A stretch of 44,414 nucleotides of DNA from Candidatus Rifleibacteriota bacterium (GCA_022704885.1 JAKJFO010000010.1:3739-48152), one strand, 5' to 3'; shown: positions 1 through 7,477, counted from the first letter of the stretch. Numbers and translations: made by a program. The notes: generated by a model not told the origin, from the sequence alone.

Positions 1-1
1 C

Positions 2-196
2 ACCTTCCCCTACAATTCTATCGAAGGCAACAAAATAGTCGCTGCCAAATTTTCGTCTGACAATCACACTGCTGCCATGGTTCCGGTGTTCGCCTTTGGC
101 CCCGGGGCCGAACAATTCGGTGGCATCTATGACATTACCCATGTCGGCAAAACCCTCATCGAACTGGTGAAAAAAGATGTCGAACCCTGCAACTGA
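2..196 (+). CDS. Alkaline phosphatase, C-terminal fragment (gene cut by window edge)
   Basis: Only the last 64 residues are present, read in frame from base 2 to the TGA at 194-196. The segment NHTAAMVPVFAFGPGAEQFG followed by a short helix resembles the end of the alkaline phosphatase superfamily (PhoA type). In that family the His of the 'HT' pair is a zinc ligand and is followed by a 'PVFAYGPGA'-like strand. The enzyme hydrolyses phosphate monoesters, normally in the periplasm; the signal peptide and the Ser nucleophile would lie upstream of the window. Its last codons overlap the start of the next small gene by 20 bases, which suggests co-transcription. The family call is fairly secure; substrate preference cannot be judged from a fragment. 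Confidence 0.8.
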   Translation, partial: TFPYNSIEGNKIVAAKFSSDNHTAAMVPVFAFGPGAEQFGGIYDITHVGKTLIELVKKDVEPCN

Positions 197-338
197 GACA
201 AAGCCGGTTAGACTGTCGACACTGCTGGTGATCATCGCCGCGCTGCTGCTGATGTTTGCCGGGTTCAGAAACGGCGAACACGCCAGTTACTTTCAGAAAG
301 CCGTCATGGTGTGTACACAATGCATAGGACTTGGTTGA
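177..338 (+). CDS. Small CXXC-motif membrane peptide (CD1871A-like), 53 aa
   Basis: A short frame begins at ATG 177, inside the end of the phosphatase gene, and stops at TGA 336-338. It has a charged N-terminus, one hydrophobic helix (about residues 13-30: LSTLLVIIAALLLMFAGF) and ends in KAVMVCTQCIGLG. That layout of about 50 residues, one helix and a terminal C-x-x-C-I-G-[IL]-G is typical of the CD1871A family of CXXC peptides, which are often found next to 4Fe-4S membrane proteins. Here it overlaps the start of exactly such a gene (ATG 320). It probably sits in the inner membrane and partners the polyferredoxin, perhaps contributing cysteines to a metal or redox site; that role is inference. 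No strong ribosome-binding site is visible, consistent with translational coupling. Confidence 0.72.
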   Translation: MSNPATETKPVRLSTLLVIIAALLLMFAGFRNGEHASYFQKAVMVCTQCIGLG

Positions 339-1264
339 ACTTCAGATTCTGGGTGCAGGCCGTTGCCACCCTGCTCACCAACGCATATCTCAAGGGCTTC
401 AAGGCCGGCACGCTTTATACCGGCACGCTCAAACATGTCTGCGTGCCGACTCTCAACTGCTACAGCTGCCCGGCCGCCATGTATTCGTGCCCGATCGGCG
501 CGATTCAGGTCACTGTCGCCGGCGCCGGCGGGCTCGACATCACCGCGACCCAGGGACTGTGGGCAAGGCTGGTCGCGATATCGACTTCGCTGCCGATGCT
601 GACCATCGGCTTTCTCATGCTGGTCGGCGGCGTTGTCGGCCGCGCCGCCTGTGGCTGGATCTGCCCGTTCGGCTGGTTTCAGGAACTGCTCAACAAGATT
701 CCGTCGCCCAAGTTCAACGGTCCGCAATTTCTGAAGTATCTCAAGTATATCGTTCTGATCGTCTTCGTCTTTCTGCTGCCGGCTTTCTGGCTCGACGAAT
801 TCGACGGGGGCGAACCATCGTTCTGCAAGTATATCTGCCCGGCCGGCACGCTCGAAGGCGGCCTGCCGATCGCCTGGCTGCAGCCACAGATCCGCAGTCA
901 GCTCGGCTGGTTGTTCACCTGGAAAGCCTCACTGCTGGCACTGATCGTCGTGCTGTCGGTGTTTTTCCGGCGACCGTTCTGCCGCTGGCTCTGCCCGCTC
1001 GGAGCCTTTTACGGCCCGTTGAACCGGGTCAGCCTGTATAAGCTCGAAATTGACAAAGACGCCTGCATCGAATGCGGCGCCTGCTCGAAAAAATGCCCGG
1101 TCAGTCTAGATGTGCCACGCCAGCTCGACAACGCCGAATGTCTGCGCTGTCTTGAATGCAAAACTGTCTGCCCGGTTAAGGTCATCAGCCTCACCGGCCC
1201 CGGCATCAGAACCGAGCTGCTGACTCCTGCACAAACCACCGAAATCAACGAACAGACCGACTGA
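320..1264 (+). CDS. 4Fe-4S polyferredoxin membrane protein (NapH/MauN-like)
   Basis: This 314-residue inner-membrane protein has several helices and cysteine clusters. Motifs in order are NCYSCPAAMYSCPIGA, CGWICPFGW, CKYICPAGTLEGG, CRWLCPLGAFYG, and then two C-terminal ferredoxin motifs, CIECGACSKKCPV and CLRCLECKTVCPV. The repeated CxxCP loops between helices are typical of the NapH/MauN/RdxA-like membrane ferredoxins, which pass electrons between the quinone pool or cytoplasm and a periplasmic or membrane partner. The start is placed at ATG 320; an in-frame GTG at 311 is possible. It overlaps the 53-residue CXXC gene by 19 bases. No catalytic subunit for a known reductase lies nearby, so the electron acceptor is unknown. 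The family assignment is firm, the pathway is not. Confidence 0.85.
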   Translation: MHRTWLNFRFWVQAVATLLTNAYLKGFKAGTLYTGTLKHVCVPTLNCYSCPAAMYSCPIGAIQVTVAGAGGLDITATQGLWARLVAISTSLPMLTIGFLMLVGGVVGRAACGWICPFGWFQELLNKIPSPKFNGPQFLKYLKYIVLIVFVFLLPAFWLDEFDGGEPSFCKYICPAGTLEGGLPIAWLQPQIRSQLGWLFTWKASLLALIVVLSVFFRRPFCRWLCPLGAFYGPLNRVSLYKLEIDKDACIECGACSKKCPVSLDVPRQLDNAECLRCLECKTVCPVKVISLTGPGIRTELLTPAQTTEINEQTD

Positions 1265-1284
1265 GCAAACACACACCGTTCTGC

Positions 1285-1302
1285 GATTACGATTACGATT
1301 AC
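1285..1302. repeat. GATTAC hexamer tract, three perfect copies
   Basis: Three perfect tandem copies of GATTAC lie just downstream of the polyferredoxin gene. A longer degenerate tract of the same hexamer in opposite orientation is found at 3366-3410, on the other side of the M48 protease gene, and a partial copy occurs at 3509-3518. The function is unknown. Confidence 0.8.
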
Positions 1303-1352
1303 CCTGCGCCGCTGAAGCTATGCAGGGCAGGCGAGCACGAGCACGTCGAAGG

Positions 1353-1440
1353 CTGTCATCCTGCGCGAAGTCGCAGGATCCAGAGAGTCACCAATGGCAT
1401 GGATTCTGCGACTCCGCTTCGCTACGCGCAGAATGACAGG
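1353..1440. repeat. Imperfect inverted repeat (REP-like element)
   Basis: The left arm at 1353-1382 (beginning CTGTCATCCTGCGCGAAGTC) and the right arm at 1399-1440 are imperfect reverse complements. The right arm has an extra few bases, GCGTAGCGAAGCGG versus GCGAAG when read on the minus strand. Related single arms occur at 3528-3570 and, more weakly, at 6975-7030. The palindromic, dispersed, intergenic nature fits a short REP-like family. As RNA it would fold into a long hairpin and could act as a terminator for the converging genes on either side, but that is inference. Confidence 0.65.
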
Positions 1441-1447
1441 TATTGGA

Positions 1448-1538
1448 TCTCTGCGGCCTTGCGCGAGATCCTCGAATTCGGCCTTCTTCTCTTCCGACGG
1501 CTGTTCTTTGTGTCTCTGCGGCTTTGTGCGAGATCTTC
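1448..1538. repeat. Pair of 26-bp direct repeats downstream of the M48 gene
   Basis: TCTCTGCGGCCTTGCGCGAG (1448-1467, continuing to 1473) recurs with three changes at 1513-1538. The two copies lie 65 bases apart, right after the inverted repeat, in the noncoding space between the converging polyferredoxin and protease genes. No gene is seen here. Confidence 0.6.
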
Positions 1539-1541
1539 TTT

Positions 1542-3341
1542 TCAGCGCATGATGAAGGTGTCGAGCCAGAGGCTGGCATCGGCGGGCATACTGGTAGCAA
1601 CCCTGAGCTGAATACTTTTTGCGGCAGCAACTTCGGCGCCCTGCGGGTCGAATTTGCAGGCAAACGAGTTGGCGACCCAGTTGCCGGCCACCGCTTCGAA
1701 AGGCACTTCTGCCAGGCGGCGTGCAAGAACGCTGCCTTTTTCGTCGAGCATTTCGACAATTACCGTGCCTTTGAGCTGACGATCGCCCTGATAGAAGAAT
1801 GAGCAGGTAAATTCATGACCGAATTTGAGGCCGGCGACTGAAACCGGCTGAAACGAGAAGCCCGACTCGCCTGAAGCAGCGCCCTTGACCAGTAGCGATG
1901 AGTAGCCACTGTTAGCCTTTGACAGATCGATGCCAATCTGACCGCCGCGCACAGTAAGTGCTTCGGGGTAGCCCTCGGCAGTCCGCCGTTCGAAGTCGCC
2001 GTTGACCAGGTGATTGACCGGGTCGACCGTCTGACTCGGGCGCAGGCGCAGATCATCGAACCAGACGCGACCCTGCGAAATCGGGCCAGTCTGCAAAACC
2101 AGACGCATAAAAACATTACCAGACGCGAAAAGTCTCTTCTCTGCCGTGTTTGCCAGACGAGCCTCGATTTTATTCCAGCCGGCGGCCAGCGATGAAGATT
2201 CTCTGACTGCCCAGGCACGATCGCGCAGACGCCTGTTGGCATCGTATATTTCGATACCAATGGCTGCGTTCTGCTGGCCGTTTTCAGAACGGGCCCAGCC
2301 GGTAAAAACAAGATCAGAAGCCTCATTGACCGCAATATAATCAGACAGCACCCTGACCGCTGCCATTCGCTGCTCTGCCAGCAGTTCGAGTGAACGCCGA
2401 CCGGTAACCGACTGCTGCTCATTCAAACTGGCTTTGCCGCTGCTGACTTCCCAGCCTGTGAGCTGACCGCCGGCAGCCGGATCAGCCTCGAAACTGGCAT
2501 TGGTAATCAGGTTAACTCTGTCAGCTGAAAGAATCAGTCTGGTATTGTTGAATACGGTCTGTTCGACAACATTCATTTTCTGCAGATTCTTGCGGGCGTT
2601 TTCTACACGCTGGCTGGAAGGCGGATGCGTGCTCAGATACTGCGCCAGGCCTTTGGTGTCACCATGCTTTTTGAGGAACTTTTCCCAGAGCGAAACCTGC
2701 GCAGCCGGGTTGAAGCCGGCGGCCGCCATTTTGAACTGACCGAGATCGTCGGCTTCGTCTTCCTGCTGACGCGAAAACTGCATCAGAGTGAGGTAGCCGA
2801 TCAGATTACCCCAGGTCGCGCGATCTTTCTTATTCTTGACCGCAGCATTGAGAACCGCTACGGCCGCGGTCGAAGCACGAAAATTCTTGAGAGAGTGACG
2901 ACGCTCGGCATGCGCCAGTTCGTGCGAAATGACCGCTGCCAGTTCGTCATCAGAGCTCACCATATCAAGCAGTCCGGTGAATACATAAACATGTCCGCCC
3001 GGAATGACGAAAGCATTGGCGGTGTTGTCGCGGATGACCCTGACGGTGAAGTTCATGCCGCGATTGTTGAACTGTGGCTTTAGACGTTCGAAGATGCTCG
3101 AAACGTAAGATTTGATCTTGGGGTCTTTTTCTTCTTTGTACATCAGCCCCATCCACATCTGCAGTTCTTTGCCGAAACGCTTTTCGGCACCAATATCACC
3201 GACCAGCCAGAGCGTCATGTTGATTTCCTGGTATTTCTGGTAAGCCTTGAAAATATCCTGCAGAACGTTTTTCGCGTCGGCGCGCAGACCGGCCATAACA
3301 ACCAGCAAAAGCGCCAGCAGCGCATATCTATATCTTTTCAT
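1542..3341 (-). CDS. M48-family zinc metalloprotease with two C-terminal beta-sandwich-like modules
   Basis: The 599-residue protein starts with a Sec signal peptide (residues 1-23, hydrophobic YALLALLLVVMAGL, cleavage near ADA-K). The M48 peptidase domain spans about residues 40-260. The zinc site is HELAH at 140-144 with the third ligand in RQQEDEADDLG around 194-196, the usual HExxH...ExxxD arrangement, so it looks active. It resembles BepA/Oma1-type periplasmic proteases that clear misassembled outer-membrane proteins. From about residue 275 two repeats of roughly 150 residues follow (NASFEADPAAGG... and NGDFERRTAEGY...), with the 'NGDFE...GW' opening typical of carbohydrate-binding-module-like (CBM4/9-type) sandwiches. 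BepA homologues usually carry TPRs instead, so this tail is unusual. The gene stands alone and is flanked by GATTAC repeat tracts. Confidence 0.85.
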   Translation of the reverse strand: MKRYRYALLALLLVVMAGLRADAKNVLQDIFKAYQKYQEINMTLWLVGDIGAEKRFGKELQMWMGLMYKEEKDPKIKSYVSSIFERLKPQFNNRGMNFTVRVIRDNTANAFVIPGGHVYVFTGLLDMVSSDDELAAVISHELAHAERRHSLKNFRASTAAVAVLNAAVKNKKDRATWGNLIGYLTLMQFSRQQEDEADDLGQFKMAAAGFNPAAQVSLWEKFLKKHGDTKGLAQYLSTHPPSSQRVENARKNLQKMNVVEQTVFNNTRLILSADRVNLITNASFEADPAAGGQLTGWEVSSGKASLNEQQSVTGRRSLELLAEQRMAAVRVLSDYIAVNEASDLVFTGWARSENGQQNAAIGIEIYDANRRLRDRAWAVRESSSLAAGWNKIEARLANTAEKRLFASGNVFMRLVLQTGPISQGRVWFDDLRLRPSQTVDPVNHLVNGDFERRTAEGYPEALTVRGGQIGIDLSKANSGYSSLLVKGAASGESGFSFQPVSVAGLKFGHEFTCSFFYQGDRQLKGTVIVEMLDEKGSVLARRLAEVPFEAVAGNWVANSFACKFDPQGAEVAAAKSIQLRVATSMPADASLWLDTFIMR

Positions 3342-3365
3342 TACAGTATCTCCCGCTATCTTTTC

Positions 3366-3410
3366 GTAATCGTAATTGTAATCGTTCTCGTTGTCGTAAT
3401 CGTCTTAATC
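3366..3410. repeat. Degenerate GTAATC hexamer tract, about seven units
   Basis: Units in order are GTAATC, GTAATT, GTAATC, GTTCTC, GTTGTC, GTAATC, GTCTTA, then ATC. They are the reverse complement of the GATTAC units at 1285-1302, so the protease gene is bracketed by inverted hexamer tracts. The tract lies 25 bases upstream of the protease start codon. Confidence 0.75.
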
Positions 3411-3527
3411 GAATCTTACACCTCCATTATCACCTATCTACCCCGCCAAAGTCAAAACCCCAAACCCTGCCTTTATTGCTTTTCCAGATCCTGCGACTGC
3501 GCGCAGGATTACGATTACTTGCATACC

Positions 3528-3570
3528 CGTCATTCTACGAGAATCAGAGCGAAGTCGCAGAATCCATGCC
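3528..3570. repeat. Single arm of the REP-like repeat
   Basis: CGTCATTCT...AGCGAAGTCGCAGAATCCATGCC matches the minus-strand reading of the right arm of the inverted repeat at 1399-1440. A short preceding segment (3488-3510) carries the ATCCTGCG...CGCAGGAT complement, so a hairpin can form here as well. Confidence 0.55.
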
Positions 3571-3677
3571 CTCTGCTTTTCTGGCCATGTATTTCCGGGA
3601 AATTGAGGTTTTGCTTTAGCTGGGTTTTGAATGCTGATATAATTTGAGAAGAGATGTAGAGGAAGGGGGTTGCTGAA

Positions 3678-4304
3678 TTGCGCGGTTTCACGCTGGTTGA
3701 ACTGCTGGTGGCGATGATGATCATCGGAGTGATGGCCACGGCCGGCTACCCGAAAATGGTCGAAACCGTTCATCAGATCAGGCTTGAGCAGCATGCGCGT
3801 TCTATTTATGAAGACCTCTGCCTGACCAGAGACACTGCGATAGCCGCCGGAATCGCTGGCCAATTCAGTGTCATGAACTTTTATCATTTCAATGATGACG
3901 CAGCTAACCCGATCACTTCATACGACATGCTCGACCACGAGGGAAACCCGGTAAAAACGGCGCTGATGAAATATTGTGATGAATCGGATACTGCGATAAC
4001 CGTTCCGCGCGCGATCATTTCGTCTGATTCTACCTGTATCGAACCGCTGCCGGCCACGGTCTGGGGCGCTTCAACAACTGCGCCGCTCTCGCGCTTCATC
4101 AAGTTCGACCGTCATGGCAACTGCCTTTATCGTCCGATTTCTGGCGGGCCTGATGAGATTGCGACCATGACAACCGGCGAAAGCTTGTTTATTATCAGGC
4201 CGCTGAATCTTGTCGCCATGCGCCCGTATGATGATCTTGGCGGCTGGGAAATCATTATCGCTTCCGGCAGCGGACGGCCGACGCTGCGAAGGATCGCGCC
4301 ATGA
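3678..4304 (+). CDS. Minor pilin / GspH-like pseudopilin
   Basis: The 208-residue protein begins directly with a type III (prepilin) leader: M-R-G|FTLVELLVAMMIIGVMATAG, with cleavage after Gly and Glu at position +5. The start codon is TTG at 3678, supported by a strong AGGAAGGGGG ribosome-binding site about nine bases upstream. After the N-terminal helix comes a GspH/FimT-type region (RLEQHARSIYEDLCLTRDTAIAAG), typical of GspH-like pseudopilins. It is the first of four genes that overlap by a few bases (H, I, J, K/X order), a classic minor-pilin cluster that primes pilus assembly. The protein would be inserted in the inner membrane and incorporated at the pilus tip. Confidence 0.85.
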   Translation: MRGFTLVELLVAMMIIGVMATAGYPKMVETVHQIRLEQHARSIYEDLCLTRDTAIAAGIAGQFSVMNFYHFNDDAANPITSYDMLDHEGNPVKTALMKYCDESDTAITVPRAIISSDSTCIEPLPATVWGASTTAPLSRFIKFDRHGNCLYRPISGGPDEIATMTTGESLFIIRPLNLVAMRPYDDLGGWEIIIASGSGRPTLRRIAP

Positions 4305-4801
4305 AAAAGCGCAGAGATAACGGTTATTTTCTGCTCGAAGTTGTCGTCTCGATGGGTATTCTGACGCTGGTAGTCACCTCGCTGATGTCATCACTGCAGA
4401 GTTCGCAGGCCAATATTCAGGAGATAAAATTCAAGCAGATCGCACTGCAGCAGTGCGAATCGGCGCTCGAAGAGATTCATCGCGCCTGGCAGCTTAACCC
4501 GGCTGCCAGCAATACCTTTATCATTTATGATGGCAGTTTTGTGCCGTTGAACCCTGGTGATTTCATTCCCTGCGCGACCAGCAGTTTTGCTCTGCCGATG
4601 GTCGGTTATCGCGCCCATCTGCAGGAAAGCGGCGGCCCGGCAGGAGACTGGTATCCCATTGGCGCCTGGACACCGCCCGGTTCGGCTCCGGTCGGTATCG
4701 AAGACCTGCTTGTTGTCGAAGTGCGGGCCTATACGGCTTCCGGCAGTCCTGATACTTCGACGGTCGCAACGCTGACCACGCTGTTTGCGGTGGAGTTTTA
4801 A
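4301..4801 (+). CDS. Minor pilin / GspI- or PilV-like pseudopilin
   Basis: This 166-residue protein starts with an ATGA overlap with the preceding gene. The leader MKKRRDNG is followed by YFLLEVVVSMGILTLVVTSL, a prepilin helix with Glu at +5 after the cleaved Gly. The sequence continuing ...QIALQQCESALEEIHR is like the GspI/PilV family, which pairs with GspJ and GspK in the tip complex. It has a single Cys at the helix end and a short globular domain. Its position second in an H-I-J-K order supports the assignment; specific orthology to GspI rather than PilV cannot be decided. Confidence 0.8.
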   Translation: MKKRRDNGYFLLEVVVSMGILTLVVTSLMSSLQSSQANIQEIKFKQIALQQCESALEEIHRAWQLNPAASNTFIIYDGSFVPLNPGDFIPCATSSFALPMVGYRAHLQESGGPAGDWYPIGAWTPPGSAPVGIEDLLVVEVRAYTASGSPDTSTVATLTTLFAVEF

Positions 4802-4802
4802 C

Positions 4803-5393
4803 ATGCCGCACATTCGAAACGGTAATAAAGACGGGCTGTCGCTGGTCGAGATACTTGTGGCGATGACTGCTTTCGCGGTAATTTTTACCGGTCTGGCATC
4901 GACCTTTCAGGCGCTGATGATCGCCAACCGCGTCACCATCGACCTTTCCGACTGCCTGCATCATTACAAAGACGGCATGCGCCTTCTTCTCGAAGGCGAC
5001 CCGGCCAATCCGGACACCCCTCACGCCGGTCTTTACGAAGCGACTAACGTAAAAACAGCAAGTGGCACACTGCAGTATCAGGCAAATGGTTTTTCATACA
5101 CCGTCTGGGCAGAAGATGGCCAGCTGCTGCGCGAATGCGAACCGGCAACCGCTGCAGAACCGAGAGTTCTGATGGGAGAAAGCCTGGAAAGTCCGCCAAG
5201 GAAACGTATCATGGTCTCCAGCTTCACATATGATTTTGCGGCAGATGAAGCAGCTTCGGCAACGAAGTCTCTGGTCAGGCTCAGCATCTTTCTGCATGGC
5301 GAAACTGACGACAACAAAGAGGCAGATGTTAACGAAGCTCGGCTGATCATGCACCCTACCGTATTTTTGCGCAACGCGGAGCTCGAACTATGA
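4803..5393 (+). CDS. Minor pilin / GspJ- or PilW-like pseudopilin
   Basis: The 196-residue protein starts at ATG 4803, one base after the preceding stop. Its leader MPHIRNGNKDG precedes LSLVEILVAMTAFAVIFTGL, a prepilin helix with Glu at +5 after Gly. The rest is a mixed globular domain (for example RKRIMVSSFTYDFAADEA, then SLVRLSIFLHGETDDN), in keeping with GspJ/PilW-like minor pilins that sit below the tip. It overlaps the next gene by four bases (ATGA), so it is translationally coupled to the Kelch-bearing protein. Confidence 0.8.
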   Translation: MPHIRNGNKDGLSLVEILVAMTAFAVIFTGLASTFQALMIANRVTIDLSDCLHHYKDGMRLLLEGDPANPDTPHAGLYEATNVKTASGTLQYQANGFSYTVWAEDGQLLRECEPATAAEPRVLMGESLESPPRKRIMVSSFTYDFAADEAASATKSLVRLSIFLHGETDDNKEADVNEARLIMHPTVFLRNAELEL

Positions 5394-6937
5394 GATCACA
5401 AAAGGCACAACTGAACCGCAGACGCGGCTGGCTGTCGTTTTATGCGCTGATGATAGTCGTCATTCTCGGCTTTTATATCGCCGGCACCCAGATCAGTTCT
5501 ATCGACCAGAGCCAGTCTTATCGCCTGCGCGTGTTCGAAGCCCAGGCCATGCAGGCCGCCGACGCGGCCCTCGCCTACGCTCTGCGCGACACAGCCAGTA
5601 ACGCCGGCCAATGGTTGAATATGAGCGCGCCTGGCAATCCGAATATTCCACGAGCCGACACTATCGCAATCTGGACCGGAAACACCGGCAATGCTGCGAC
5701 TTCCAACAAGATGATCGTCTGGGGTGGCAGAGACAAAACTGGCACCCTGACAAATTTTGGCGGCATTTATGACCCGCAAACAGACACATGGGCAATAATT
5801 AACGCGGCCGGAGCCCCGGTTGCGCGCACAAATCACACTGTCACACTTGCCGGAACCAAGCTCATCGTCTGGGGTGGCCTCGATGGCAGCAGTGATTATC
5901 TCAATACCGGCGGCGTCTACGATCTGACTACGCAAACCTGGTCAGATACTAAAATCGGTGGAGCTCCTGCCGGACGCTCAGATCACAAAGCAGTCTGGAC
6001 CGGCAGCGAAATGATCATCTGGGGCGGGCGCGATGGCACTGGCCCAAACGACAAACTCGACGACGGCAAGCGTTACGACCCCGCCAACGACAGCTGGTCG
6101 AATATAAGTTCTTTGAATGCTCCATCAAAAAGAGCTTCACACAGCGCAGTCTGGACTGGCAGCGAGATGATCGTCTGGGGCGGAGAAGGTGCGCAACCAC
6201 CACAACCCGTCAACACCGGCGCCCGCTATAATCCTGTCTCAAATTCATGGCAACCAATGAATACGATCAACGCGCCGTCACAAAGGGCATTCTGCTCAAC
6301 CATCTGGACCGGTAATGAAATGATCGTCTGGGGCGGCTACAAGAACCCGAGTCCGCAGGCTCTGGGTGACGGCGGCATTTACAGCCCGGTTCTTGACGAC
6401 ATGTCGTTTGAACCCTGGCGTCAAATAGCGTCTGATGCTGAAGTGCCAACTCGGCGCGACAATGCAGCCGTCTGGATCGATGGAACCATGGCTTTATGGG
6501 GTGGCATGAGCAAACCGGCTGGCGGCGGCCCAAATCAGGCAGTTAATTCAGGCTGCGCACTGCGGCCAGAATGTGGGCACTGGGGTCTGATTACCGAGAC
6601 CGGCGCACCCGGCGCCCGCCACAGTATGGCAGCAGTGTGGACCGGCAGCGTAATGATCGTCTGGGGCGGCAGAGATAATTCTAACGCAGTCCTTGACGAT
6701 GGCAAGCGCTGGCAGCCGCCGCAGGAAGTTTCCAATACCTATGAACTGCTGATCGATTCCGCTCAGATCGCTGCTGCCAGTCTGACTTACGAGATGTCTT
6801 CGCAGACACCTGCGCTGGTGACCGTCACTTCATGCGTTTTAGACCGCAACGGCAGAACGATCGGGGCGCGAACCGCCCGGCGTTGCCTCGATGTCGAACG
6901 GCACCGCTACAACAAAGGCTGCTGGACCAGACCCTGA
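5390..6937 (+). CDS. PilX/GspK-like minor pilin carrying a seven-repeat Kelch propeller
   Basis: This 515-residue protein has an N-terminal PilX/GspK-like stem: RRRGWLSFYALMIVVILGFY, then ISSIDQSQSYRLRVFEAQAM leading to QAADAAL, the usual tip-pilin pattern. Between residues about 91 and 445 there are seven repeats of about 50-56 residues, each containing 'WTG..MIVWGG' or a close variant (WGG at 111, 161, 211, 263, 314, 370 and 425) and a 'YDP..D.W' element. This is the signature of a seven-bladed Kelch beta-propeller. The C-terminus (about 447-515) returns to a helix-plus-strand segment ending in two cysteines, probably completing the pilin domain. It is the last gene of the minor-pilin cluster and overlaps its predecessor. 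A pilus-tip binding or adhesive role is inferred from position and fold. Confidence 0.82.
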   Translation: MRSQKAQLNRRRGWLSFYALMIVVILGFYIAGTQISSIDQSQSYRLRVFEAQAMQAADAALAYALRDTASNAGQWLNMSAPGNPNIPRADTIAIWTGNTGNAATSNKMIVWGGRDKTGTLTNFGGIYDPQTDTWAIINAAGAPVARTNHTVTLAGTKLIVWGGLDGSSDYLNTGGVYDLTTQTWSDTKIGGAPAGRSDHKAVWTGSEMIIWGGRDGTGPNDKLDDGKRYDPANDSWSNISSLNAPSKRASHSAVWTGSEMIVWGGEGAQPPQPVNTGARYNPVSNSWQPMNTINAPSQRAFCSTIWTGNEMIVWGGYKNPSPQALGDGGIYSPVLDDMSFEPWRQIASDAEVPTRRDNAAVWIDGTMALWGGMSKPAGGGPNQAVNSGCALRPECGHWGLITETGAPGARHSMAAVWTGSVMIVWGGRDNSNAVLDDGKRWQPPQEVSNTYELLIDSAQIAAASLTYEMSSQTPALVTVTSCVLDRNGRTIGARTARRCLDVERHRYNKGCWTRP

Positions 6938-6974
6938 ATTCAGCAGTTCCCAGTCAAAATGTCCTGATTGATTC

Positions 6975-7030
6975 TCTGGATCCTGCGACTGCGCCCGCCT
7001 TCGCTGGCGCTTCGGCGCGACACGCGATGG
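6975..7030. repeat. Degenerate REP-like repeat copy
   Basis: GGATCCTGCGACTGCGCC... shares the GGATCCTGCGACT core with the elements at 1353-1440 and 3485-3570, seen in reverse orientation. It lies between the Kelch-pilin gene and the small lipoprotein gene. The match is partial, so membership in the family is tentative. Confidence 0.4.
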
Positions 7031-7144
7031 ACGAACAAAAAAAGTGATGCCTCAACAACAATCTGCAAAGAACCCGGGTCCTGGTGCCAGATAGGAATTT
7101 CTGCACTATGTACATAAACAAAATTGTAAATAGTAGCGAATATT

Positions 7145-7173
7145 TTGACAGTTACGGGCAATGGGGTTAACAT
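7145..7173 (+). promoter_or_regulatory. Sigma-70-type promoter for lipoprotein-pilin pair
   Basis: A perfect -35 TTGACA (7145-7150) is followed by a 17-base spacer and a -10 TAACAT (7168-7173, four of six matches). Transcription would start near 7180, about 28 bases before the lipoprotein start, leaving room for the AGGAGG site at 7197-7202. Confidence 0.6.
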
Positions 7174-7207
7174 TGTTCCATCAGAGTAAAAATTCAGGAG
7201 GGTATTT

Positions 7208-7423
7208 ATGAAGCTTATGCGTTTATTTGTCGTAGTATTACTGGCTTTTGCCGTGATCGGCGCAACCGGCTGTGGTTCAGAACCGGCTCCTATCGCTCCA
7301 AAAGGCGATGCTCCTCTTTCCAAGGTCGGGGCTGATGGAACCATCATGCCGGCTACCCCGCCACAGGCTCCAGCCGCAGCTCAGCCAGCCGCCCCGGATG
7401 CTGGCGGAGAAGACGAAGAGTAA
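7208..7423 (+). CDS. Small lipoprotein, Pro/Ala-rich
   Basis: This 71-residue protein has a lipoprotein signal peptide: MKLMRLFVVVLLAFAVIGAT followed by Gly-Cys (lipobox ATGC, Cys at 22). The mature chain is only about 50 residues, is rich in Pro and Ala (PATPPQAPAAAQPAAPDAGG) and ends in an acidic DEE. It is likely unstructured and anchored to a membrane. A strong AGGAGG site precedes the ATG. It lies 54 bases upstream of a pilin gene and behind a good promoter, so the two are probably co-transcribed. No family is recognised. Confidence 0.75.
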   Translation: MKLMRLFVVVLLAFAVIGATGCGSEPAPIAPKGDAPLSKVGADGTIMPATPPQAPAAAQPAAPDAGGEDEE

Positions 7424-7477
7424 CATCGAAAGAACAGCCGGCAGGTCAGTTCCTGCTGTCTAAAAAAGGAGATTACA

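Larger units (their letters stand above)
3342..3677. other. Noncoding spacer with hexamer and REP-like repeats
   Basis: This is the divergent spacer between the M48 protease (minus strand) and the first minor-pilin gene (plus strand). It holds the degenerate GTAATC tract (3366-3410), a partial inverted-repeat copy (about 3485-3570) and the ribosome-binding site of the pilin gene (AGGAAGGGGG near 3659-3668). I see no gene here. Confidence 0.6.

Noticed and set aside
1285..1302. Tandem hexamers as a CRISPR array
   Set aside because: Units are only six bases with no spacers and no cas genes nearby.
1388..1802. Short open frames on both strands over the repeats downstream of the M48 gene
   Set aside because: They read through the inverted and direct repeats or antisense to the protease and show no protein-like features.
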